DNA from: CAZGHS01 sp964525495
Lineage (GTDB): Bacteria > Patescibacteriota > Microgenomatia > JALYQM01
Assembly: GCA_964525495.1 (NCBI GenBank)
Contig: CAZGHS010000005.1
Location: forward strand, 21,186-85,185
DNA length: 64,000 bases
Direction: 5' to 3'
The position numbers and the translations under genes were made by a program. The notes under the pieces are model-generated. The model worked only from the letters and a program-made list of their open reading frames with translations, ran no database searches and was not told the origin of the DNA. Shown here in pieces: positions 1 through 9,226 of the stretch. Position 1 is the stretch's first letter. Each line of letters starts with the position of its first letter.

Positions 1-3000
1 TACGAGGCAGCCCTCTCAATAGACAATGTTGAAGATACTGTGGCATCCATGACCGACGCAATCCTCATAACATCATCAGGAGTAAATAATGGTGTAACAG
101 ACGCCATCGATATATCCGCAGCAAACATTAACAACGCTATTAATGCAGGTGCAAATTTCATACTTATGGATGGAATTCGCATATTCGAAGGTACAACAGG
201 CACCATAACAATCGAAGATACTGCAGGTAACGACCTCATGACTATCGCTGATGGCGGAACAGTCGGTAATGCATCCATAACAGGCACGCTTGCTGTGTTA
301 GGATCTACGATTGGACTCGACAGTGATGCTGATGCAGATAATTTGATAGGAACAGCAGCAGCAGGTGGCGCTGCAGCTTCAAATCTTTATTGGGGGAATA
401 GGCTTCTCTGTGATGCCACACAAGTAAACTGTGGATGGTCCGCAGTAGGTGGCAATGCTCCATGGACGACAACATCAAATGTGGTAAATCTTAATACTGC
501 AACAGATAACGTAACTGTAGGATCTGCAACAAATTTAGCAAAACTCGCAGTTGATGGCGACACAGACGAAATACAGTTACTAATCCAAGGCAACGGAACA
601 CAGACGGCAAATCTTGTAGTATTCGAAACATCAGCAGGGACGGATCAACTGACGCTATCAAACGCGGGTGCCTTAGCAATCGAAGGTGCAATTTCCGACA
701 TAAGTGGGACAGTTTTAGAAGTTAACGACGATCTGAAAGTAACAGGCAACGATATTATCGACTCAGGTGACGTAACACGAATATCATTAGGAGCAACCAC
801 AACACTTACTAATTCCGCTACGACACTATCTGGAACAACGACCCTTACGGCTACCTCATTGGCCACGTTTTCTACAGCTGCAACACTCGACATGACATCT
901 ACAACAACACTTAACTGTACTGACTGTGTTAATTTCGACGACATGTCGGACTCCCTTGCACTCGACGCGTCAACCTCAATAGCCTTCGATGCCGCTGAAG
1001 TATTAACACTCGATGCAGCATCAACAGATACTACTACTACTGGTGGCGTGCTAGACTTCAACATTGACGCAGGCAATGCGGCTGTCCTAGGTTTGAATAT
1101 CGATTTTGCTCAGTCCAACGGTGCAACAGCAGCAACAGACGCAGTAGCACAAAGGCTAACCTTATCAGCAAATGACGCAGACGGAGACATGTTTGGTTTA
1201 CAAATCATCGGCGCCGCAACAGCAAATGCTGCAGCTGGTTCTTACGAAGCTGCAATATCGATAGATAATGCTGAAGACACTGCAGCTTCCATGACAGATG
1301 CAATTTTAATCACCTCATCAGGCGTAAATAATGGTGTAACCGACGCGATAGATGTCTCTGCTGCAAACATAAACAACGCAATCAACGTAGGTGCAAACTT
1401 CATATCAATGGACGGGGTGAGAATGTTTGAAGGTTCAACGGGAACACTTACTTTTGAAGACACGTCCGGAAATGATTTAATGACGATTGTTGATAATGGC
1501 ACAAATGGAAATGTAACGATCACAAACAATCTCTCAGTAACAGGCACAATCACTGCTAACACAGATGAAACAATCAATGGACTAGATATCAACGCAGGTG
1601 CAATATCTGACGCAACGAGCCTAGCTATCTCTTCAGCAGCAAGCACGGCAATTGCACTAACCAGAAGTTCGGCTGGACAATGGATGTCTTTCAATGACGG
1701 CACAGATGCCTGGGGTTTATATAACACAGCTGGCTCGCCGGAAGGAGTGCTCGCAGCCAATACAGGTGCACTTTCAATGGATACCACTAACGGCACTTTG
1801 TATGTCAAAACTGACGATGGTGACAATACTGGCTGGGTAAATCTCGCAACCGGAGGAAGTTCTCCATGGCAAACAACATCTAACGTTACCAATCAAGTCA
1901 CTTCAACAGACGATGTGACAGTCGGCTCAGCTGTTGATTTAGCAAAACTGGGTGTCGATGGAGATTCAGACGAAATTCAATTCTTAGTACAAGGCAACGG
2001 AACACAAACAGCTGGCTTACTAGTATTAGAAACCTCAGCAGGAACAGATCAATTTACGGTATCTAATGCTGGTGCAGTGGGTATCGAAGGAGCAATCTCA
2101 GATATTACCGGAACAGTTGTTGAAGTAAATGATGATTTGAAAGTAACAGGCAACGACATCATTGATTCAGGTGACACAACACGTATTTCACTTGGCGCAA
2201 CAACAACCTTAACAAATACAACAACAACGCTATCAGGCACAACAACCTTGACTGCATCATCTTTAGCAACTCTGACAACTGCGGCAACGCTTAGTATGGC
2301 TTCAACAACAACATTAAACTGTGGTGATTGTATCGACTTTGATGATATGAAAGACTCGCTATCAATAGATGCTGCAACAGATATTAACCTTGGAGCTAAC
2401 GCGCTTACAATCGATATGGATTCGACGGGCGATTTCTCAATTAGAGATGGTACAACAGATATTATGGCATTCACAGATAGTGGTGCTGTAAGTATCACTC
2501 CAACATCCGGACAGAATCTCACCGTAACAGCGGCAGGTGCAGGAACAGTAAATGTTACAACTGCAACAGGATCACAAACATACACATCTTCAGTTGTATC
2601 AGGAACAACAACAACTTCTGCATTTATATTCGATGCAACTGCAATTACAACAGGTACAGGTATGTACGTAACAACGGATAGTATTACGCAAGGAAATCTA
2701 ATGGATATTTCAACAACGGGCAATACGCTAACATCAGGAAATGTATTAAATCTAAGTTCCACATCAACAGCATTAACCTCAGGAAGACTAGCATCACTTG
2801 ATTGGTCTCCAGGATCAACAACAACTGCTACGGGCGATTTATTCCGTATTAATATCGGCTCAAACGGAAACGCAGCAAATCTATTCAATGTAACAGATAA
2901 TACGTCGTCATTATTCAGTGTGGCAGAAAATGGTATTACTTCAGCTGTACCACACTCATTCACAGCTGCTGGAGATGTTGCTATTGCCTACGACCTACAA

Positions 3001-4356
3001 TTCACCAATCAAACAGCATCATACATCAAATCCAATGCACCACTATACATAGAAGCAGGCGAAGCTTTTGAAAGCAACGATATTACAATTCGCTCATTCA
3101 ATAGTGGTGGAATAATTCTTGAAGGATCAGGTAACACATCTGTAAAGGGATCAGATGTAGTCATTTCAAGCGATGGAACATTGGATTCAACAAATATCGG
3201 CGGAACAGGTTTATTGGCGTACGGAGCAATCTGCGCTGATGATTCTCTCGACAATGCTGACGATTGTATTGATGCTGCACGTTCAGCTGGAACTGTATAC
3301 GGTATTGCTTCAAGTTTCGCAATTGACGACGTTGCTGAAAACTTCCCAACGCTTGACTCTTCTATCGAAGCTGCAGATATAGTTGCACTCGACTATCAAG
3401 AACCACTAGATACTCCAGTAGCAAGCGACGCTGCACAGGCATATGAAACAGAGTTCGTAAAGAAAGCCACTTTATCTGATAATCAAAAGGTACTTGGTGC
3501 AATCTCCGGCAAACCAGGTGTGTTACTCGGAGGATGGAGTCAAAAGCGTGATCCAAGATCTGTACAAGAAGTAGCCGTAGGTTTATCTGGGCGTATACCG
3601 ATAAAAGTGACCTCAGTAAATGGCCCAATTGAGCCAGGAGATTATATTGCGTTGTCAAACACGCCAGGTGTCGGAGCAAAAGCAAATGATAAGGGGTATG
3701 TAGTTGGTATGGCGCTTGGTCGATACGATAACGCCGATTCATCACACATAGGCTCGGTCTTAGTTTTCTTACAAAGAATGTATTACAATCCAATCACATC
3801 TGAATTAGCAGGAGAAAACGAGTTAACTCCTGAGTCATTATCTTCTACAACAATGCCAAACCTCTTAGTTTCAGGAACTGCAGAATTTAGCGACGTAAAA
3901 GTAACAGGAGAGATATTAGCTGGTAACCTCTCGATCACAGGTCTTGCAGCAGGGGGCGGAGCAGATGTGTCAACTCTAACTGGCCCATTACGAATACAAC
4001 CAGACGCAGGAAACAATGTTGAAATAATGGGCGGCAAAGTAATTATCGATACAGAGGGAAATATCTATGCGGATGAAGGAACCTTAACCGCAAAAACAAT
4101 TTCCGCCGAAAAGATCAATGTATCTGGACAGGGGAGCGATGCCTCCATTGGTTCAGCAACAATTGCAGCATGGCAAACACAAGTTACAATAGATTCATCC
4201 GCTGTAACAGAAAACTCACAAATATTTGTAACTGCTAAATCCCGTTCACGACAACCACTCGCTGTAACAGCAACGGTTTCAGGTGAATCATTTACAGTTG
4301 AGATACCAGAGGAACAAGAAGAAGAACTCGTATTCAGCTGGTGGATAATAAACTAA
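1..4356 (+). CDS. Giant repeat-built surface fibre protein with tail-fibre-like C-terminal region (5' partial)
   Basis: The frame is open from base 1, so the N-terminus and any signal peptide lie outside the window; 1451 residues are visible. Most of it is Thr/Ser/Ala/Asp-rich beta-strand repeat, including two copies of a module of about 414 residues (the first starts at base 1, the second at 1243). Cys-pair motifs (LNCTDC, LNCGDC) recur before FDDM-x-DSL. From about 3220 to 3790 the protein has D-V-A-E-N-F, then V-L-G-A-I-S, GLSGRIPIKV, NGPIEPGDY and a closing VVGMALG. This order recalls the C-terminal domain of phage tail-spike and Peptidase_G2-type proteins. It ends in an aromatic FSWWIIN. 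No membrane segment is visible. Likely an extracellular fibre or adhesin; function inferred. The end overlaps the longest possible frame of the next gene but not its likely ATG. Confidence 0.8.
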   Translation, partial: YEAALSIDNVEDTVASMTDAILITSSGVNNGVTDAIDISAANINNAINAGANFILMDGIRIFEGTTGTITIEDTAGNDLMTIADGGTVGNASITGTLAVLGSTIGLDSDADADNLIGTAAAGGAAASNLYWGNRLLCDATQVNCGWSAVGGNAPWTTTSNVVNLNTATDNVTVGSATNLAKLAVDGDTDEIQLLIQGNGTQTANLVVFETSAGTDQLTLSNAGALAIEGAISDISGTVLEVNDDLKVTGNDIIDSGDVTRISLGATTTLTNSATTLSGTTTLTATSLATFSTAATLDMTSTTTLNCTDCVNFDDMSDSLALDASTSIAFDAAEVLTLDAASTDTTTTGGVLDFNIDAGNAAVLGLNIDFAQSNGATAATDAVAQRLTLSANDADGDMFGLQIIGAATANAAAGSYEAAISIDNAEDTAASMTDAILITSSGVNNGVTDAIDVSAANINNAINVGANFISMDGVRMFEGSTGTLTFEDTSGNDLMTIVDNGTNGNVTITNNLSVTGTITANTDETINGLDINAGAISDATSLAISSAASTAIALTRSSAGQWMSFNDGTDAWGLYNTAGSPEGVLAANTGALSMDTTNGTLYVKTDDGDNTGWVNLATGGSSPWQTTSNVTNQVTSTDDVTVGSAVDLAKLGVDGDSDEIQFLVQGNGTQTAGLLVLETSAGTDQFTVSNAGAVGIEGAISDITGTVVEVNDDLKVTGNDIIDSGDTTRISLGATTTLTNTTTTLSGTTTLTASSLATLTTAATLSMASTTTLNCGDCIDFDDMKDSLSIDAATDINLGANALTIDMDSTGDFSIRDGTTDIMAFTDSGAVSITPTSGQNLTVTAAGAGTVNVTTATGSQTYTSSVVSGTTTTSAFIFDATAITTGTGMYVTTDSITQGNLMDISTTGNTLTSGNVLNLSSTSTALTSGRLASLDWSPGSTTTATGDLFRINIGSNGNAANLFNVTDNTSSLFSVAENGITSAVPHSFTAAGDVAIAYDLQFTNQTASYIKSNAPLYIEAGEAFESNDITIRSFNSGGIILEGSGNTSVKGSDVVISSDGTLDSTNIGGTGLLAYGAICADDSLDNADDCIDAARSAGTVYGIASSFAIDDVAENFPTLDSSIEAADIVALDYQEPLDTPVASDAAQAYETEFVKKATLSDNQKVLGAISGKPGVLLGGWSQKRDPRSVQEVAVGLSGRIPIKVTSVNGPIEPGDYIALSNTPGVGAKANDKGYVVGMALGRYDNADSSHIGSVLVFLQRMYYNPITSELAGENELTPESLSSTTMPNLLVSGTAEFSDVKVTGEILAGNLSITGLAAGGGADVSTLTGPLRIQPDAGNNVEIMGGKVIIDTEGNIYADEGTLTAKTISAEKINVSGQGSDASIGSATIAAWQTQVTIDSSAVTENSQIFVTAKSRSRQPLAVTATVSGESFTVEIPEEQEEELVFSWWIIN

Positions 4357-4370
4357 ATATTTTAAAGAAT

Positions 4371-7300
4371 ATGTTTAAAAGAATTTTTAATAGAAAAAAT
4401 AAGCAAACGAAAATTTTTGTAACCTCACTTGCACTTGTTCTAATTGCCGGTGTAATCTTCATGATCTGGTATCCAACACGTGCTCGAGCAGCGTGGTTTG
4501 ATGACAATTATAGTTACCGCCAACCAACATCTTTTACACACAACGCAGCACTTACCAATCGTCGCGTCACCATAACTATTGATACCGCAACGCTAATTAC
4601 AAATGGCAAAATGCAATCAGATTGTGACGACACTCGGTTTACTGATAACAGTGGAAAAGTACTACGCTATCAATTAACAGGAGCCTGCAATAATGCTGCC
4701 ACTACATATGATGTTGCTTTTCCAACTATTATCAACGGCTTAAATGCAGCATATATATATTATGGAAACGCCTCTGCTGCATCTGCAAGTGATGCAACTG
4801 TCGCTTCACTAACAAGCTTGTCTCCAAGCGGGGGTGCAGCAGCACAAGGTTCAGAAGAAAAAGGTGAAACGCCAGTACTCTACTGGTCTCTGAATGATGC
4901 AACAGGGACAACAGTTCAAGATGGCAGTATAAACAATAACGACGGCACTCGTTCAAATGCAACTTGGAAAACACCAGATAACTGTTATGCAAATAGTTGT
5001 CTTCAATTTGACGGTTCTGGCGACAGTGTAAGTAAAACATATTCAAGTGATACTGAGCTCAACCCAGGCACGGGTGATTTTTCTGCAGAACTTTTCTTTA
5101 AACATCCAACCGCTATTAGTGCTAATGAATTTCTAGTTAGTCGATTTAGCGGCTCAGGTTACAAAATATATATGAACTCCAGTGGGAATATCTGTTTTGG
5201 AATAGATGATGATTCAACCTGGACACCAGATGACGCTGCCTGTACAACAATCACCTACAATGACAATAACTGGCATTTTCTTTCAATTGTGAAGTCGGGT
5301 ACATCGTCGATCACCGTATATATAGACGGCAATCAACAAGCGCAAGATGCATCAATTGCCGCAACCGCCACTATCTCAGGATCCTCTCCAACCATATATC
5401 TAGGTATCGATTCTGACGGCACATCAAACAGTTGGAACGGATTTATCGACGAATTCAAAGTATTCAATTATGCAAAAACAACAGCGCAAATTAAATTGGA
5501 TCTTGCCGCAAAAAATTCCTTAAACGGAGTAGCTCAATCTATGGGTGATCCTAATGCAAATAGCTTAACACAAGGACTAGTCGGGTGGTGGAAAACTGAT
5601 GAAGGTTCAGGTACTTCAACGACAGCAGATGCTTCAGGAAATGGTATCACCGGAAACCTCACTGCAATAGATAGTGGCGATTGGGTAGGAGGAAAATATG
5701 GTTTTGGACTAGATATGGATGGCAGCGCAGAATACATTGACATGAACGACCCTTCAAGTGGAGTACTAGACTTTGTTGATGGAGTAGATTTCACTCTCTC
5801 CGCCTGGATATACAATGACACGGTAACAACGGAAGATGTAATTATGTGCAAAAAAAACATTCCTACTGATAGTTCTGCGGGATATTGTCTGATGAGATAT
5901 GCAAATGCGAATGGCGGTGTTATATGTCTCTATATAGCAGATGGAACAGACACATGGGAGATGTGCTCATCAACAACAGTGACAACTGCAGCTACTTGGA
6001 ATCATGTTGTCGCGGTAGTAAACGATAATAGTCCATCCGAGTCAAATATTTATGTAAACGGTTTACCAACTAAAACCACGACATTAGGAACCATGAGTAA
6101 TGTAGATTCTCTCGCGATTGGTGAAGATTTTAGGATTGGATCCTACGGATCAGGTAGTGCGGGGCAACCGTTCGATGGAAGAGTAGATGACACAAGAGTC
6201 TACAATAGAGCACTAACTGCAGGAGAAGTAAGACAATTATATACTACACCACCACCACCTGTCGGTTATTGGAAATTCGACGAAGGCACTGGGACATCCG
6301 TAAGTGATTCAAGCGGTAATGGCGTAACCGCAACTATTGTCGACGGAGGTGGAAATGTCGGTAGATGGACTCCTGGGAAATTTGGTAAAACATATTTTTC
6401 AGCAGGAAGAAATGGTTCTGCCGATACTATTAGTCTTGCAAGTTCGACCAATGTAGGAACCCAACACACGGTATCCTTTTGGGCCAACTTTGATACGTTC
6501 GAAGATGGATCAGGCAATGGCACCGCAGTTGTTGGAAACGGAACAGATGCAAGTGCTGGGTATGCTTTCTATATTGACAATACCAGTATTTATTCTCGTC
6601 CTGCAGCCACAAGTGCTGTTTCTATTACTAATACATTAAGCACAGACACTTGGTATCACATCGCAGTTGTCAGAGACGGTACAACGGTTAAATTTTATGC
6701 CAATGGCATACAAATAGGAGCTACTCAGACACTAGGCGAAAATAACAACTATAGCTACGATAATCTTTCAAACTTTGAGGCTGGTACTCAAGCCTTTCCT
6801 GTCGAAGGGCAGCTTGATGAAGTAAAAGTGTATAACTATGCACGCACTCAAGCACAAATCATAGAAGACATGAACGGTGGACATCCGATCGTTGGCACAC
6901 CGATTGGTGGACCAGTAGGCCATTGGAGTCTTGACGATGGAAATGGAACAACAGCCCAAGACAAATCTCCAAACAACAACGACTTAACATTATCAACTGC
7001 ATCATGGACAAACGACGGAAAATTAAATAAAGCTTGGAACGGAACAGGTGCACTATGGCTATCCCGAGCTGATGATGCTGATTTTGATTTTATCGCCGGT
7101 GCTGATTTCTCCCTCAGTGCTTGGGTCAGATCTGATAGTGCCAGTAATCCAGCTGCCGCAGAATATATAATCAGTAAAGAAACATCATCAGCCGGATACG
7201 CACTTTGGTTCACAACCGGCGGGGAAATAGTCTGCGGTATCGACGACGATGCGTCATCCTTCCCCGAAGATTCTGCCGGAGATACCGCTTCAAATACCGA

Positions 7301-9104
7301 CTATTATGACGCAACCTGGCATCATGTCATTTGCGTCCGCAATACTGTCTCCGGAAGGCTTGAACTCTACATAGACGGGAAACTATTCGACGCTGATACC
7401 TCACTCTCGGCAACAGGTGATTTATCAAACGCAGATTCACTCACAGTCGGCGATCGCAATGCTACCAACGACACAGACGATTTTAATGGAGATATTGACG
7501 AAGTCAAAATATATCGCGCAGCACTTTCATCAACCGATGTCCTAACCGAATATAGTCAAGGGAAAATTGGGGTGCTAGGAGCAGTATCCACCGCCAGTGA
7601 TGGTACAACAGCCAGTTTTGCCTCTGCTCGAGATTATTGTGTCCCTGGTGATACTTCTACCTGCGATGCACCGGTTGGTGAATGGAAATTAGACGAAAAT
7701 ACAAGCACATCAGCATTAGATACCAGTGGCAATGTCGTAACTGGGACATTCAATGGTAATGCTACTTGGGGTAGAGGAAAGTTTGGATCAGCGGTCAATC
7801 TACCAGATGGGACGACTGATTTCATTAGTTTAGGAGATAATTTAGACATGGCAGATGGAGATGCCTTCAGCATTTCGTTATGGTTTTACCCTACTGCAGA
7901 CACGGCACAATCAGACTTAGTTTCAAAAAAACTCTCAACATCAGCGTCTGATATAGGATACCAAATTACATGGTTTCATACTACATTTGGTGGCAATACC
8001 TGTCTCTATGCTTCTGATGGATCTGGAGCTGGGTCTGATCAATACGAAACATGTACTGCTGACAATACCACAACCACACTTAATACGTGGTATCATCTTG
8101 CAGTTGTATACGACAACACATCAACTGCGGGGTCTGGGATCTATCTTAATGGTGTGAACGTGGAACATACTCCATATGAAGCATGTACAAACTGTGCTGC
8201 TTTGTCTGAAATCGGAACACTTTCAAACGCAAACACACTTCGAATAGGAGCTAACAGCGGAAGTTCAACAAGCTTTCAGGGTAGAATTGATAATGTCAAA
8301 ATCTACAGATACGCGCGCACTCCAGCACAAATTGCTTGGGAATTCAACCAAGGAAAACCTGTAGCACTATATAAAATGGATGAGTGTTCAGGAACCACGA
8401 TATACAACAGTGTTGTAAGCGCAACCAACGGATCCTCAGGTATCAATGGCACTTGGTCAGGATCAGGCGGAGGCAATACTGCAGCGGGGAGTTGTACATC
8501 TGCAAACTCCGCTCATGCCTGGTACAACGGAGCAACAGGCAAATACTCAAATAGTTTAGATTTTGATGGAAGCGATGATGTTGTCACGGTAACAAATACA
8601 TCTCGAATCGATCTTAACGAAGCCTTAACACAAGGGCTTACTTGGTCCGCTTGGGTAAATCCTGATTCTGACGGAGAGGGGGATGCTGGCAGAATCTTTG
8701 ATAAAGGTACGAATACGTATTGTAGAACAGGCAATGAGTCTGGGGGGCGAGTCGATCTCATATGCAGACTTGATCTTACAACAGATGCCGATTTTACTGT
8801 TTCCTCCGCTATCCCCACTGGGCAGTGGTCACATGTAGCACTCGCCTGGTCAAATGACAGTGATGACGAAGTCACAGTCTGGGTTAATGGTCGAGCCAAT
8901 ACTTCATCTGCGACATTTGCCGGCGATCCAGCTACAGACACCAGCAATCTATTTATTGGAAATAACAGTGCCGGGTCTGCAACCTTTGATGGCAGGATCG
9001 ACGATGCAAGAATCTATAGTTACGAGTTAACATCTCAGCAGATAAAAATGGTAATGAATGAGTCATCATCACTGCGGTTCGGACCGCAGACAGGGTCGCC
9101 GTAA
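4371..9104 (+). CDS. Exported DUF2341 / six-LamG domain protein
   Basis: 1577 residues. A basic N-terminus and one hydrophobic segment ending in A-R-A form a signal peptide or signal anchor. A DUF2341-like domain follows (about residues 43-150, with FDDNYSYRQ and ending in YIYYGNA). Six LamG/concanavalin-type domains start near residues 168, 403, 630, 847, 1101 and 1329, each opening with a W/Y-x-(F/L/M)-D-(E/D) motif and closing with G-x-(I/V)-D-(E/D/N)-x-(K/R)-(V/I)-Y. Such domains usually bind carbohydrate or protein outside the cell, so this is probably a surface glycan-binding protein. The ATG at 4371 is preferred to an in-frame GTG at 4341, which would overlap the upstream gene by 16 bases; neither has a strong ribosome binding site. 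No C-terminal anchor is seen. Confidence 0.85.
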   Translation: MFKRIFNRKNKQTKIFVTSLALVLIAGVIFMIWYPTRARAAWFDDNYSYRQPTSFTHNAALTNRRVTITIDTATLITNGKMQSDCDDTRFTDNSGKVLRYQLTGACNNAATTYDVAFPTIINGLNAAYIYYGNASAASASDATVASLTSLSPSGGAAAQGSEEKGETPVLYWSLNDATGTTVQDGSINNNDGTRSNATWKTPDNCYANSCLQFDGSGDSVSKTYSSDTELNPGTGDFSAELFFKHPTAISANEFLVSRFSGSGYKIYMNSSGNICFGIDDDSTWTPDDAACTTITYNDNNWHFLSIVKSGTSSITVYIDGNQQAQDASIAATATISGSSPTIYLGIDSDGTSNSWNGFIDEFKVFNYAKTTAQIKLDLAAKNSLNGVAQSMGDPNANSLTQGLVGWWKTDEGSGTSTTADASGNGITGNLTAIDSGDWVGGKYGFGLDMDGSAEYIDMNDPSSGVLDFVDGVDFTLSAWIYNDTVTTEDVIMCKKNIPTDSSAGYCLMRYANANGGVICLYIADGTDTWEMCSSTTVTTAATWNHVVAVVNDNSPSESNIYVNGLPTKTTTLGTMSNVDSLAIGEDFRIGSYGSGSAGQPFDGRVDDTRVYNRALTAGEVRQLYTTPPPPVGYWKFDEGTGTSVSDSSGNGVTATIVDGGGNVGRWTPGKFGKTYFSAGRNGSADTISLASSTNVGTQHTVSFWANFDTFEDGSGNGTAVVGNGTDASAGYAFYIDNTSIYSRPAATSAVSITNTLSTDTWYHIAVVRDGTTVKFYANGIQIGATQTLGENNNYSYDNLSNFEAGTQAFPVEGQLDEVKVYNYARTQAQIIEDMNGGHPIVGTPIGGPVGHWSLDDGNGTTAQDKSPNNNDLTLSTASWTNDGKLNKAWNGTGALWLSRADDADFDFIAGADFSLSAWVRSDSASNPAAAEYIISKETSSAGYALWFTTGGEIVCGIDDDASSFPEDSAGDTASNTDYYDATWHHVICVRNTVSGRLELYIDGKLFDADTSLSATGDLSNADSLTVGDRNATNDTDDFNGDIDEVKIYRAALSSTDVLTEYSQGKIGVLGAVSTASDGTTASFASARDYCVPGDTSTCDAPVGEWKLDENTSTSALDTSGNVVTGTFNGNATWGRGKFGSAVNLPDGTTDFISLGDNLDMADGDAFSISLWFYPTADTAQSDLVSKKLSTSASDIGYQITWFHTTFGGNTCLYASDGSGAGSDQYETCTADNTTTTLNTWYHLAVVYDNTSTAGSGIYLNGVNVEHTPYEACTNCAALSEIGTLSNANTLRIGANSGSSTSFQGRIDNVKIYRYARTPAQIAWEFNQGKPVALYKMDECSGTTIYNSVVSATNGSSGINGTWSGSGGGNTAAGSCTSANSAHAWYNGATGKYSNSLDFDGSDDVVTVTNTSRIDLNEALTQGLTWSAWVNPDSDGEGDAGRIFDKGTNTYCRTGNESGGRVDLICRLDLTTDADFTVSSAIPTGQWSHVALAWSNDSDDEVTVWVNGRANTSSATFAGDPATDTSNLFIGNNSAGSATFDGRIDDARIYSYELTSQQIKMVMNESSSLRFGPQTGSP

Positions 9105-9159
9105 TCCATACCAAATGCAGAAAAACTAGAACACATCACTTCGCTTTAGTTACGAAAAA

Positions 9160-9176
9160 TTCTAACAAAGTTAGAA
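9160..9176. repeat. Perfect inverted repeat (7-bp arms, AAA loop)
   Basis: TTCTAAC and GTTAGAA flank AAA. It lies in the 122-base gap between two surface-protein genes, just before the candidate promoter of the downstream gene. No T-run follows, so it is not a typical intrinsic terminator. It could be an operator or a weak RNA hairpin. Confidence 0.4.
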
Positions 9177-9183
9177 ATAGATA

Positions 9184-9210
9184 TTGACGTAATCGCAGTA
9201 TTGATATAAA
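9184..9210 (+). promoter_or_regulatory. Candidate promoter for the sugar-dehydrogenase/LamG gene
   Basis: TTGACG at 9184-9189 and TATAAA at 9205-9210 are separated by 15 bases, shorter than the usual 17. The ATG follows 16 bases after the -10 element and has no evident Shine-Dalgarno. Confidence 0.4.
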
Positions 9211-9226
9211 ACCATAGTAATCATTA

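Noticed and set aside
2049..2963. Long open frame on the minus strand (about 304 codons) inside the fibre gene
   Set aside because: It mirrors the Thr/Ala/Ser-rich coding strand; the product is a low-complexity Val/Ser/Pro string with no start signal, while the plus frame has clear domain structure.
3220..4356. Prophage origin of the first gene
   Set aside because: The C-terminal domain resembles tail fibres, but no capsid, terminase, integrase or lysis gene lies nearby and the neighbours are surface proteins.
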